Shown: piece after piece, positions 53,388-63,270 of the stretch
Numbering within the stretch: the first letter of the stretch is position 1
Layout: each line of letters begins with the position of its first letter
Origin: Tridacna crocea
Lineage: Eukaryota; Mollusca; Bivalvia; Cardiida; Cardiidae
Length of the DNA: 64,000 nucleotides
Assembly (NCBI GenBank): GCA_943736015.1
Contig: OX031070.1
Location: 24,263,673-24,327,672, forward strand
Reading direction: 5' to 3'
Made by a program: the position numbers and the translations under genes
The notes under the pieces: model-generated
Databases searched by the model: none
What the model saw: the letters and a program-made list of their open reading frames with translations, nothing else
What the model was told of the DNA's origin: nothing

Positions 53388-53570
53388 ATCCAGATAGAGG
53401 GAGTAATTTTGACTTCAAAACTGAAAATATGAAATAATTTCGACTAAACCCTATGTTTTGGGTACTCATTAGAATCATCTCATCGAGACGATTTTAATGA
53501 GTACCCACAACATAGGATTTGGATGAGAAATTATGGATTTACTTTAAACCATCACTCCCTCTTATCTGGA
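53388..53570. mobile_element. Hairpin MITE, about 180 bp
   Basis: CCAGATAGAGGGAGT at the left pairs with CTCCCTCTTATCTGG at the right. The inner arms CCTATGTTTTGGGTACTCAT and ATGAGTACCCACAACATAGG flank TCATCTCATCGAGACGA. Confidence 0.8.
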
Positions 53571-53661
53571 GCTCAGCATAAAGCCATATTTCACAAGTTG
53601 TTACATTTTCCTTTGTGCTTTTAAATCCATGTGGGCTATGCTCTGCAAAAAAGCGGTTTAA

Positions 53662-53883
53662 CCCTTTACCAGACAATCCCTGGTTTTTAAGACCCTGAGA
53701 TAGAAGCCTTTTGAAAAAAATTGTGGGAAAAGGAGGAAATGCTGGTAACCAGCATTTTCTCCTTTTCCCACAATGTTTTCTACCCTGCTGGAAACAAATT
53801 TCATATTCTGAGTTACGTTCATATTGTCGTCTGCAAGTGCTTTCAATATGGACAAGTCAAAAATATTGCCGTTTGGTATAGAG
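53662..53883 (+). mobile_element. TTAA-hp A, CTGCTG variant, unit 1
   Basis: TTAA 53658-53661 and 53884-53887. Long arm has TATTCTGAGTTACGTTCATA. Confidence 0.95.
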
Positions 53884-53992
53884 TTAAATAGAGTTATCTG
53901 GAGCTCAGCTAAAGTCATATTTCACAAGTTGCTACATTTTCCTTTGTGCTTTTAAATCCATGTGGACTATGCTCTGCAAAACAGCGGTTTAA

Positions 53993-54213
53993 CCCTTTAC
54001 CAGACAATCCCTGGTTTTTACGACCCTGAGATAGAAGCCTTTTGAAAACATTGTGAGAAAAGGAGAAAATGTTGGTAACCAGCATTTTCTCCTTTTCCCA
54101 CAATGTTTTCTTCTCTGCTAGAAACAAATTTGATATTCTGAGTTACGTTCATTTTGTCGTCTGCAAGTGCTTTCAATATCGACAAGTCAAAAACATAGGT
54201 GTTTGGTATAGAG
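53993..54213 (+). mobile_element. TTAA-hp A, CTGCTG variant, unit 2
   Basis: TTAA 53989-53992 and 54214-54217. Shares the unusual long-arm bases of unit 1. Confidence 0.95.
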
Positions 54214-54254
54214 TTAAATCCATGTGGGCTATGCTCTGCAAAAAAGGGATTTAA

Positions 54255-54611
54255 CCCTTTACCAGACAATCCCTGGTTTTTACAACTCTAAGATTGAAGC
54301 CTCTTGAAAACATTGTGGGAAAAGGAGAAAATGCTGGTAACCAGCATTTTGTCTTTTTCTCACAATGTTTTCTACCCTTCACAAAAAAAAAATCAAAATT
54401 TCAGTCACTTTCATTTTGTCGTCTACAAATGCTTTCAATTAATTTGGACCAGTCTAAGATTTTGTCATTTGGTAATGAGTTAATAATTTCCTTTTCCCAC
54501 AATGTTTTCTACCCTGCTGGAAGCAAATTTCAATTTTTGAGTAACCTTTATTTTGTAGTCTGCAAATGCTTCCAATTTGGACCAGTCTAAAATTTTGTCG
54601 TTCGGGAAAGG
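54255..54611 (+). mobile_element. TTAA-hp A, unit 3, plus a half copy
   Basis: 54255-54479 (TTAA 54251-54254 and 54480-54483) has a different long arm (CACTTTCATTTTGTCGTCTA). 54487-54611 is a right half ending TTCGGGAAAGGG. Confidence 0.9.
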
Positions 54612-54617
54612 GTTAGT

Positions 54618-54680
54618 GCATCTTCAATAAGTATTGACCCATGTCAGTCTGCACAGAACATGCAGGTTGACCTTGTTCAA
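54618..54680 (+). mobile_element. D-family trace
   Basis: CAGTCTGCACAGAACATGCAG with a TTGACCTTG segment. Weak. Confidence 0.35.
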
Positions 54681-54831
54681 TACATTTTACCATTGGTCAA
54701 TTTTCAACATGCCCAAGGACCATTCTACCTCATAATTAAGTTGATTTTTGGATAAAATGGATTTTATAGGTCCACATTATTACGACGATTTGCTGTGCTT
54801 CAGATACTTTGCATCATAGATATGCATTTAA

Positions 54832-55412
54832 CTTGTTACCAAACGACAAACGTTATCTGCGCATGTCATATTCTTTGAAGATTCAACTGTCTTATATGAC
54901 GCATCACTTGCCCTGAAAGCGGGCAAACTATAATATTACGCTCTATAAAGTAGCAATGTAGCAAATAGCTTTTATCAATATGTTTGAGGAGAAATTAGAC
55001 CTGCTTTAGCTCCAGATTTCTCTAAACTGCTGATCATAGTTGAGTGAATTGCACAAGGTAGCGTTTTATTGAGTAAACGTTTAATATGGTTTGAAATTCA
55101 AAGTAACGGTTGTCACGTAGGAAAGTGGTTCAGTTCTGTACTAAAGATGCCCAAATTAGATAGATGAGTATTTATAGAATGCCATCTAGCGGGAGATACT
55201 GAATGACAAAATTTTAGGTTTGTCCAAATCGAAGCATTTGCAGACGACAAAATAAAAGTGAATGAAAATTTGAAATTTGTTTTGTGAAGGGTAGAAAACA
55301 TTGTGGGTAAAGGAGAAAATGCTGGTTACCAGCATTTTCTCCTTTTCCCACAAATGTTTTCTAAAGGCTTCTTGTTCAAGGTTGTCAAAAGTAAGGATTG
55401 TGTGGTAATGGG
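54832..55412 (-). mobile_element. TTAA-hp A split by repeat H
   Basis: TTAA 54828-54831 and 55413-55416. The long arm stops at ACCAAACGACAAA and resumes at GACAAAATTTTAGG; the core is perfect. Confidence 0.9.
54851..55202 (+). mobile_element. Retroposon-like repeat H, copy 2
   Basis: Flanked by AACGACAAA (54842-54850) and AATGACAAA (55202-55210), a likely 9-bp target duplication with one change. Ends GCCATCTAGCGGGAGATA like copy 1. Confidence 0.75.
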
Positions 55413-55416
55413 TTAA

Positions 55417-55825
55417 CCCCCTTTTCTCAGAGATGGGCTCATGACTAATAAAAACAGGGTAGCTGTTGCACCCAATAAACACAAAATGTCTTCTTCATGT
55501 ATTGCCAACATGGCTTCAAAACCAGACCACAGATTGAAAGGCAGTAATGCACAAAATCATAAGACTGAATAAAAGCAACTGAAAATAAAACCATTTTTTC
55601 CCTGCCCTCCATATTTTTGAAGGATATTTTTGCAGTGGTTTCCACTGATTTCAAATAATTTTTTATTGTAGTTTGATTGTAAAGATATTATTCATTTTAT
55701 ATTGCACTTTTGTATTTTCTCTTTAATGCTTCTCATCTTCCTTATGAAATGAGAAGTTCGAAAAAATTCAAAATGAGATGCTGAGATACTGTTACCCTTT
55801 TTACCAGATGAAGAAATACAGCCCT
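55417..55825. other. No gene recognised
   Basis: No supported feature. Confidence 0.45.
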
Positions 55826-55831
55826 GCTTAA

Positions 55832-56052
55832 ATCCTTACAAAACAACAAAATTTCAGACTAGTCCAAATCAAAAGCATTTGCAGATAACAAAATAAAAGT
55901 AAATCAAAAATTGAAATTTGATTTGGGATGGGTAGAAAACATTGTGGGAAAAGGAGAAAATGCTGGTTACCAGCATTTTCTCCTTTTCCCACAATGTTTT
56001 CAAAAGCTTTCTTTCTCAGGGTCGTTAAAAGTCGGGATTGTGTGGTAAAGAG
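55832..56052 (-). mobile_element. TTAA-hp A, full length, 221 bp
   Basis: TTAA 55828-55831; right site TTAC. Perfect core; short arm has GGGTCGTTAAAAGTCGGG, the uninterrupted form of the C insertion site at 58066. Confidence 0.95.
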
Positions 56053-56069
56053 TTACATTGAAAGTATTA

Positions 56070-56247
56070 ATTTTTACAAATGAATATTTCAATGTTACTC
56101 AAATGTTGTGATATTTCTTTGATAGCCTAGAGAATATTTTTGGAAAAGGAGAAAATACTGGTTACTATCATTTCCTCTTTTTCCCACAATGTTTTCAAAG
56201 GGTTTCTTTCCCAATATTCTTAAAAGTTGACTTTGTGTGGTAAAGGG
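56070..56247 (-). mobile_element. TTAA-hp A, eroded left side
   Basis: TTTTGGAAAAGGAGAAAATA against TTCCTCTTTTTCCCACAATG; TTAA 56248-56251. Confidence 0.7.
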
Positions 56248-56309
56248 TTAACTAAAAGACTGAAAAGAAAAAAAGACAATTTTCATCCGGTAGTATAAGA
56301 ACCAAATTT

Positions 56310-56453
56310 TCACAAATTTTAGGATCAAATTCTGTCCAAAATGACCAAAGCTGAAAGTTTAGATAAAAAATCAGACTGCACATTTTGTGCAGTCTGATCT
56401 TGATCTACACTACCAGCAAATGGAACTCTAGATGTGAAAGATGCTTTAAAGAA
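56310..56453 (-). mobile_element. D-family hairpin
   Basis: AATCAGACTGCACATTTTGT against CAGTCTGATCTTGATC; terminal GAAAGATGCTTTAAAGAA before TTAA 56454-56457. Confidence 0.75.
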
Positions 56454-56457
56454 TTAA

Positions 56458-56646
56458 CTCTCTACCAAACCACATAATTATAGACCGGTCTAAACTGAAA
56501 GCATTTGCAGATGAAAAAATAAATGTGACTCAAAAGTTGAAATTTGGATTGAGAAGGGTAGAAAACATTGTAGGAAAAGGAGAAACACAATGTTTTCAAA
56601 AGGCTTCTTTCTCAATGTTTTTAAAGTCAGGATTGTGTGGAAAAGT
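56458..56646 (-). mobile_element. TTAA-hp A with its hairpin deleted
   Basis: TTAA 56454-56457. The core jumps from GGAAAAGGAGAAA to CACAATG, so no palindrome remains. Confidence 0.85.
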
Positions 56647-56714
56647 GTTCATATGATTTTTATTGAATTTGCAAGGGAAATGGGCCAAAATCGTGACGTG
56701 CAATTTTCCTTTTA

Positions 56715-57138
56715 TCAGAACATCTGGGATCTTCCCCTGTGGAGGAAGGCTCTTAGAAATATTGTTCTTAACAGCATGTTCTCCTTTTCCCACAATGCTA
56801 TGTACCCTTTCACGGAAAAATCCCACCATTCAAACTACATATAGTTCATTGTCTGTAAATACTTTCAGTTTGTATAAGTTTCAATCATTTTACCTAAATT
56901 AAGAGTAAAATCATGCGATAGTGCTGCATTTCCAGCAAAACTTTGAACTCGTCTGAATTCAAAGCATAAGCAGACGACACATCAAATATGGTATAAAGAT
57001 CATGGTTTGCCTTTGACAGAGAAGAAAACTTTTTGTGAAAATCAGAAAAGGCCGGTTACCAGCATTTCTTTCCTTTTCTCCACAGTGTTTTCTAAAGCAT
57101 TCTTCCACTTAAAACTCATGATTATGAGGGACAGGGTT
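56715..57138. mobile_element. Two degenerate TTAA-hp A copies (+ then -)
   Basis: Plus piece 56715-56900 (CATGTTCTCCTTTTCCCACA). Minus piece 56932-57138 (AACTCGTCTGAATTCAAAGC, core AGGCCGGTTACCAGC). Confidence 0.6.
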
Positions 57139-57142
57139 CACC

Positions 57143-57356
57143 AATGTACCACACCGCAAAATTTTAGACCTATCCAAATTGAAAGCATTTGCAGACAACA
57201 ATTTTATAGTGGCTCAAATGACACAATTTTTCTTTGATAGGGTCAAAAACTTTGTGGGAAAAGGAGAAAATGCTGGTTACAAGCATTTTCTCCTTTTCCC
57301 TCGATGTTTTCAGGAGGCTTCTTCTTCGTTAAAAGGCGTCATTGTGTGGTAAAGGG
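57143..57356 (-). mobile_element. TTAA-hp A, near full length
   Basis: Left end TGTACCACACCGCAAAA without TTAA; right TTAA 57357-57360. Core GCTGGTTACAAGC. Confidence 0.85.
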
Positions 57357-57476
57357 TTAACCAATGAAAAGCTTGTATTCTGGAATGCATAATCTTTTGT
57401 TGTTGTTGGAACAGTTTGTTCCAATTCATCTTGGCAATTTTATGCATTCCTCTGATGCCAGATGGATTGTATTTAA

Positions 57477-57863
57477 CTCTTTACTTAACAACAGATAATT
57501 TAGACTGGTCAAAATTAAAAGCAATTGCAGACGACAAATTAAATGTGGTAAAAATGACTGGATTTATCTATGAAATGTTTGAAAATATAGTGGGAAAAGG
57601 AGAAAATGCTGGTTACCAGCAGTGTTTTCAAAAGCTTTCTATCTAAGGGTCGTCAAAGCTTGGGATTATGCAGTTTAGGGTTAACTCTTTACCAGAAGGC
57701 AAAGTTTTCAACCTTCTAAGCTAAAAGTATTTTTAGATGACAAATAAACAGAATAAAGTGGTAAGATCTGTCTCTGAATGGATAGGAAACATTTTGAAAA
57801 AAGGCTGATGACCAACATTTTCCTCCCTAATTCTAACAATATTTTCCTGGTCCCTGGAGTTAG
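57477..57863 (-). mobile_element. Two TTAA-hp A copies joined at one TTAA
   Basis: 57477-57680 (TTAA 57473-57476; right core stem deleted after CCAGC) and 57685-57863 (eroded) meet at TTAA 57681-57684. Confidence 0.8.
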
Positions 57864-57867
57864 TTAA

Positions 57868-58317
57868 CTCTTTACCAAACAACAACATTTTAGACTGGTC
57901 CAAATGGAAAACATTTGCAGATGACAAAATAAACGAAACTCAAAAAATGAAATTTGTTTCCAGCAAGGTTGAAAACATAGTGGGAAAAGGAGAAAAAAAT
58001 GCTGGTTACCAGCACTTTTTCTTTTTCCCACAATGCTTTCAAAAGTCTCCTTTCTCAGGGTTCTTTTAACCCTTTACTCCATAGATACTCATTTCTATGC
58101 ATTACTTGTAGGAGCCTTTTGAAAACATTGTGGCAAAAGGTGAAATTGCTCGCGACGAGCAATTTCACCTTTTGTCACAATGTTTTCTATGCTATCAAAA
58201 GATGTCATACACAGATAAGAAATGGTTTCATCCTTACCGTTATTTAGGGTCAATTAGAGATACCATAGAAATGTCCTATGGGATAAAGGGTTAAAGTCGG
58301 GATTGTGTGCTAAAGTG
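57868..58317 (-). mobile_element. TTAA-hp A carrying a nested TTAA-hp C
   Basis: TTAA 57864-57867 and 58318-58321. Normal A copy up to CTTTCTCAGGGTTCTT, interrupted by C, resuming AGTCGGGATTGTGTGC. Core has an A-run expansion (GGAGAAAAAAATGC). Confidence 0.95.
58070..58290 (+). mobile_element. TTAA-hp C inserted in an A copy
   Basis: 221 bp from CCCTTTACTCCATAGATAC to GGGATAAAGGG, with TTAA directly on both sides (58066-58069, 58291-58294). The host family has a single TTAA at this position. Core AAATTGCTCGCGACGAGCAA is fully palindromic. Confidence 0.97.
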
Positions 58318-58394
58318 TTAAAACATGGGACTGATTGTTCGGAAAAAATTTGATCCTTACAGAACGTTCAACAACTTTAGCTGCCCTTTTTGAC

Positions 58395-58455
58395 CAAAGT
58401 ATATCAAGATCAGACTGCTCAAAATGTGCAGTCTGATTACAGAACACACACTGTG
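58395..58455 (+). mobile_element. D-family hairpin core
   Basis: AGATCAGACTGCTCAAAATG then TGCAGTCTGATTA. Confidence 0.6.
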
Positions 58456-58549
58456 TACTTTCACAGACATTCTGACAAGAGCGTCCTTGAAATTGCAATG
58501 CGTTGGATCTTATTCTTGGAGTTGGATTTTTTCTGTACTATAGGGATTA

Positions 58550-58772
58550 ACTTTTACCACAAAATCCTACTATTTCAAAATGCGATGAAATTTAGGGCTG
58601 TTGAAAACATTCTGCAAAAAGGAGAAAATGCTTGTAACCAGCATTTTGTCCTTTCCCCATAATGTTTGCTGCCCTTTCAACAACGAATCTCATCAGTAGA
58701 GCTCCAGCCTTTTTGTTATATGAAGTTTGCTTACACATTTGGCAAGTCTAAAAAGTTATCATTATGGTAAAG
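58550..58772 (+). mobile_element. TTAA-hp A, diverged
   Basis: CTTTTACCACAAAATCCTAC start, core ATGCTTGTAACCAGC, end TTATGGTAAAGGA. Confidence 0.75.
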
Positions 58773-58814
58773 GATAAACATGGGTTGGCAAGGTTGTATA
58801 ACAGATCTCTTCAT

Positions 58815-58926
58815 AACAATTAAGCCTCAAAGCACATTTCAGAACTGTAGCTGCCTCTGCAGCCAGTATAGATAAAGATCTTGCTGCATATTTTGTGCAG
58901 CCTGATCTTTGATCTACACTGTCCCC
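58815..58926 (+). mobile_element. D-family hairpin
   Basis: AAAGATCTTGCTGCATATTT and TGTGCAGCCTGATCTTTGAT; left end with CCTCAAAGCACATTTCAGAA. Confidence 0.65.
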
Positions 58927-59040
58927 TCTTATGGGACACTGAAGACCAAAACAAACACGGAATCGCAATTTTCTGGGTTGTATTACCAGGATGATAATGT
59001 CTGATTGGATTTTAATTGCGTTAACAGCAATTTGTGGTTT

Positions 59041-60108
59041 TTGTGGTATTTGTGGTATTTGTCTAAGACAATTATACCACTTTGAGTTCAATATTGAATT
59101 TTGAAGACCACATAATTATCATACTCTGAGCAAAGCAGAAGCAAATGAACCCTATTAAACTCTTTTTTTTTTTTTTTCAGACACATGGTTTTTTGGGTAA
59201 CACTTTGATATGTATTTGGAAATGGCATGTTGAAATACACTGGGTGAGGCCATCGAGTGTGGAAATACCAATTTTTGATTTAAAATAGCTCACTGGCTCA
59301 AAGCCTTCTATGTCTACTGATCGCTTGGTCCAAGGCCTTTTTCTTTCCCGAGCCCCGGTAGCTCAGTCGGTAGCGAACAGGACTTGAGAAAAGGGGGTCG
59401 TGAGTTTGATTCAGGTTAGGCCAATGTCTTTCCGAGAATTGACGATAGTCATTCTGACAGGATTCATTCCTCTCTCACCATAAATCGTTATTTCGAGGAT
59501 GGTTATATGGGAAAGCAGCCAGTGGCTTGAAAAGAATTTTGTGCGGAATACTGGTTAACAGAAACTCCAGGTAAGCATGGATAGGTGCACTGGCAGGTGC
59601 GATATAATTGAAATAATAAACCCCATACAATCAATTAACCTACGCTTTTTTTTATTCTAAAACCAGTTTTTACTTGGGCTTGTTCATCCTATAAATGCAT
59701 GTTACTACATGAGATATTGCATGAATATTTATAGATCAAATTCACTGATTGTAATGTTGGGAATGAAATATTTACAACCAAAGATAATTCATATCAAAAT
59801 CATAGCTTTCAGGTACAAACTTAAAATTATTCAATAAATTTACAGGGTTTCTCTCTCTATCCATCATGCATTCTACTGTCAAGGGACATTACTCCTGACT
59901 CTCCTAATGATCCAAGGGAGACCACCAATACACAAATAATCCCAAGTTTGTCATGAGTACTCTCCCTTCAGCCAAAAAGGTATTCATATGCTTAGTAGGT
60001 TAACATTCAAACAAACATTTGAATATTTTCTCTTTTTCTTTTAAATTATTAATTTTGCACGATGGCTTTCATGACAAATACCACTCAAGTGTTTTCAATG
60101 CTTTGATT
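59041..60108 (+). mobile_element. Element I, copy 3, interrupted by a SINE
   Basis: TTGTGGTATTTGTGGTATTT to CACTCAAGTG then TCAATGCTTTGATT. Collinear with copy 1 except for 59350-59640. A short insertion also lies near 59160-59200. Confidence 0.75.
59350..59640 (+). mobile_element. SINE family S1 inside element I
   Basis: Head GCCCCGGTAGCTCAGTCGGT with a degraded B box (GAGTTTGATTCAG). Body and tail as in 32392-32690. It interrupts the element I phrase GGCTTTTTCNTTCTGAAACC, with CTTTTT on both sides. Confidence 0.85.
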
Positions 60109-60204
60109 TTTTTCTGCACTGAAATCAGGGTAAGTGGTTAAGACACTAACTACCCATGTTGGAATCTAAAGTTTGATTATAATCAGTGCTGCATAGCATC
60201 TTAA

Positions 60205-60409
60205 ACCCTTTACTAAATAATCCCTGGAAGAAGAAGCATTCTGAAAACACTGTGGGAAAAGGGGAAAATACTGATAATCAGCATTTCCTCCTTTTCTCAC
60301 AATGCTTTCTACTCTGCCAAAGTCAAGTTTCAATTTTTGAGACACATTTTTGTCGTCTGCAAATGCTTTCAATTTCAACTTGTGTAAACTTTTGTCTTTA
60401 GGTAAAGAG
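60205..60409 (+). mobile_element. TTAA-hp A, full length
   Basis: TTAA 60201-60204 and 60410-60413. Short arm shortened; core ACTGATAATCAGC. Confidence 0.85.
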
Positions 60410-60477
60410 TTAACCTTCGGCCACACAACATTTTGGACTCATCCAAGAACAAAGCACTTGAAGACAACAAAATAAAT

Positions 60478-61977
60478 ACTAGAGCTATCACTTAACGTGA
60501 TCATACCCCTCACCAGCTCCTTACCACCAAACAGGTCTTTGTCACAGAATGCAGAATTGTTGAGTACAAAAGTAAGAGTTGAACATGAGCGGCAAATTGT
60601 CGCAAGATACGCACATCTTACCCCAAGTTGTTAAGCTGGGGCATGCACTGGACCAAATTCAAGTATGAAAAACGACAAAGGGCAATAACTCAAAAATTAA
60701 GCGAGCAAGAGTTATGCTTCCTGTGCACTGCACTCCCCCTTGATGAGATCTATCCATCCATGAAATTTCATAACCCGAACTAGTATAGTTTTGGGGATAT
60801 GCTCCGGACAAAATTCAAGTATGAAAAACAACAAAGGGCAATAACTCAAAAATAAAGGGAGCAAAAGTTATGATTCCTAATCACTGCACTCCCCCTTGAT
60901 GAGATCTATCCACCAATGAAATTTCATAACCCTAGCTAGTATAGTTTTGGAGATATTCGCCGAACCAAATTCAAGTATGAAAAACGACAAAGGGCAATAA
61001 CTCAAAAATTAAGCGAGCAAGAGTTATGATTCCTGTGCACTGCACTCCCCCTTGATGAGGTCTATCCATCCATGAAATTTCATAACCCTAGCTAGTATAA
61101 TTTTGGGATACGCTCCGGACAAAATTCAAGTATGAAAAACAACAAAGGGCAATAACTCAAAAATTAAGGGAGCAAAAGTTATGATTCCTAAGCACTGCAC
61201 TCCCCCTTGATGAGATCTATCCACCCATGAAATTTCATAACCCTAGCTAGTATAGTTTTGGAGATACGCTCCGGACCAAATTCAAGTATTAAAAACGACA
61301 GAGGGCAATAACTCAAAAATTAAGGAAGCAGGAGTTATAATTCCTGTGCACTGCACTCCCCCTTGGTGAGATCTATCCACCCATGAAATTTCATAATGCT
61401 AGCTAGTACAGTTTTGGAGATACGCTCCGAACAAAATTCAAGTATAAAAAACCAACAAAGGGCAATAACTCAAAAATTAAGCTAGCAAGAGTTATGATTC
61501 CTGTGCACTGCACTCCTGCTCGATGAGATCTATCCACCCATGAAATTTCATAAGCCTAGCTAGTATAGTTTTGGAGATATGCTCCGGACAAAATTCAAGT
61601 ATGAAAAAGAAATTTGTCCAGAATCATCAAAGGGCCATAACTCCATGAAACCTAAATAAACCATAACCAAAATAGGATATGCACATCTCTGCTTTATACT
61701 GAGTCTATTTGTGTAGTTTGAACCAAATCTGTCCAATAGTTGATGAGAAAAAGAGCGGACAAGAAATTTCATGAAAGGGCCATAACTCAGTGAAAAATCA
61801 ATGAACCATAACAAACATTTTATATGCACATCTCTGCTTGATACTGAGTTTACCTGTGAAGTTTGAATAAAATTCGTCTTGTAGTTTATGAGAAATAGAG
61901 CGGACAAAAAGCTACAGACCGACCGACCGACAAGCTGACTCCTATATACCCCCCAAACAGAGTTTTGTGGGGTATAA
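60478..61977 (+). mobile_element. Pearl/HINE-like element P4
   Basis: ACTAGAG, hairpin ATCAC ttaac GTGAT, subterminal ATACCCC (60503). Then units of about 156 bp, a GACC microsatellite (61918-61932), and terminal hairpin TATACCCC...AAAC agA GTTT...GGGGTATA. A 150-codon minus-strand frame over 61560-62012 is only repeat sequence. Confidence 0.85.
60657..61600 (+). repeat. Six tandem units of about 156 bp inside P4
   Basis: ATTCAAGTATGAAAAACGAC-like starts at about 60657, 60813, 60969, 61123, 61279, 61436 and 61593. The units also share GCACTGCACTCCCCCTTGAT. Confidence 0.95.
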
Positions 61978-62141
61978 TGAATTAAAAATTGTTTTAGGAT
62001 GGGTGGAAACATTGTGGGAAAAGGCGAAATTGCTGGAAACCAGCATTTTTCGCTTTTCCTACCATGTTCTCTACTCTATCAAAGAAAAGTTTCGGCCATA
62101 AATGCTTTCAATTTGGATTCAAATTTGTTGTAGAAAAGGTT

Positions 62142-62290
62142 TGATTGATTGATTGTATGATATTCAATGCTGTTTTCAACACTATTTCAATTATCTAACA
62201 GCTACCAGTGCACCTACCCATGCTTTTTCTTGAGTTTCTTTACCAGTACTCTCCACAATATTCTTTCTATGCCAGTGGGAAGTGTGAAAA
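62142..62290 (-). mobile_element. SINE family S1, 5' truncated
   Basis: GATTGATTGATTGTATGATA tail and ACCAGTGCACCTACCCATGC body on the plus strand. Confidence 0.7.
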
Positions 62291-62651
62291 AAGTGCAGAA
62301 AAGGGAGAAATGCTGGTTACCAGTATTTTCACCCTTTCCCACATGTTTTCAAAAGCTTTCTTTCTCAGGGTCATTAAAACACAGGATTGTGTGGTATAAG
62401 GCTAACCATTCACTGCATGACAAAGAATGTTAACTCTTTACCACACAATCCCGGCTTTTACCGACCCAGAAAAAGAAAGCCTTTGAAAACATTGTGGGAA
62501 AAGGATAAAATGCTGGTGACCAGCATTTCCTCTTTTTCCCACAATGTTTACCCTTTCCAGATAAAATTTCAAGTTTTGATTTACATTCATTTTGTCGTCT
62601 GCAAATGCTTTCAATTTGTACTAGTCCAAAATTTTGTCATTTGGTAAAGAG
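62290..62651. mobile_element. Composite of two TTAA-hp copies, copy 2
   Basis: Truncated minus copy (62293-62403), spacer CCATTCACTGCATGACAAAG, plus copy (62434-62651, TTAA 62430-62433). Homologous to 52503-52862 from AAAAAAGTGCAGAAAAGG onward. Confidence 0.85.
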
Positions 62652-62664
62652 TTCTCTAGAGTGA

Positions 62665-63110
62665 ATGAATTTGCAGATGACAATTTATAGCCACTAAATT
62701 TTTTCATTATCAATTATGAAATAGTCGTATCTCTTTGATAGGGTAAAAATCATTGTCGGAAAGGGAGAAAATGGTTTTTACCAACACTCTCCATCTCAGG
62801 ATTGTTAACTCTTTACTCAACGACAAAATTTCAGGCTGGTCCAAATTCAAAGCATTTGCAGACAACAAAAAAAAACATTTTCGATGAAAGTTTTATGTCG
62901 AAAAAGGAGAATAACTGTGTCAAAAATAGCTCGATGATCACCTGCTGTACTGATATTTATTGTCAATTTTTGATTTGTCTTCAACAAAGTAGTAAGATTT
63001 GATGTAGGGGAGAAAGTGCTGATTCCTGGCATTTTTTCTTCTTTTCCGACAATATTATAAAAACTCCTCTGCTTTAGGTTTGTAAGAATACAAATTTGTT
63101 TGCAAAGTAT
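62665..63110 (-). mobile_element. Three broken TTAA-hp A pieces
   Basis: 62665-62803 before TTAA 62804-62807; 62808-62880 long arm only; 63007-63110 right half (GTGCTGATTCCTGGC). A segment of about 125 bp between the last two is unassigned. Confidence 0.65.
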
Positions 63111-63270
63111 TGATTCTAAAGGAGACAAAATTGCAGACTTGTTGTTTTGTGAGAGAAAAACCAAACCATTGGTTAATGTCAAAATAACCATCAATCAACT
63201 AACCTTCTTTGAGGATGCAAATTACCTCTTCACTCTTATGCCACACAATCCTGATTATCAACAACCTTAA

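Larger units (their letters stand above)
53568..54480 (+). repeat. Tandem amplification of TTAA-hp plus flank, three units
   Basis: Units share CTGGAGCTCAGC, TTCCTTTGTGCTTTTAAATC and CCATGTGGGCTATGCTCTGC before each element. Spacing is 331 bp then 262 bp; the third unit lacks about 70 bp of the flank. Confidence 0.9.
60414..62110 (-). mobile_element. TTAA-hp A split by a pearl/HINE-like element
   Basis: TTAA 60410-60413. The left piece stops at GACAACAAAATAAAT (60477). The right piece resumes at about 61978 with GAATTAAAAATTGTTTTAGG and a core of altered stems (AAAAGGCGAAATTGCTGG / CCAGCATTTTTCGCTTTT). Confidence 0.75.

Noticed and set aside
61560..62012. 150-codon minus-strand ORF
   Set aside because: It is a frame through the tail of the tandem element P4 and the adjacent TTAA-hp copy; the same sequence repeats and no domain is visible.
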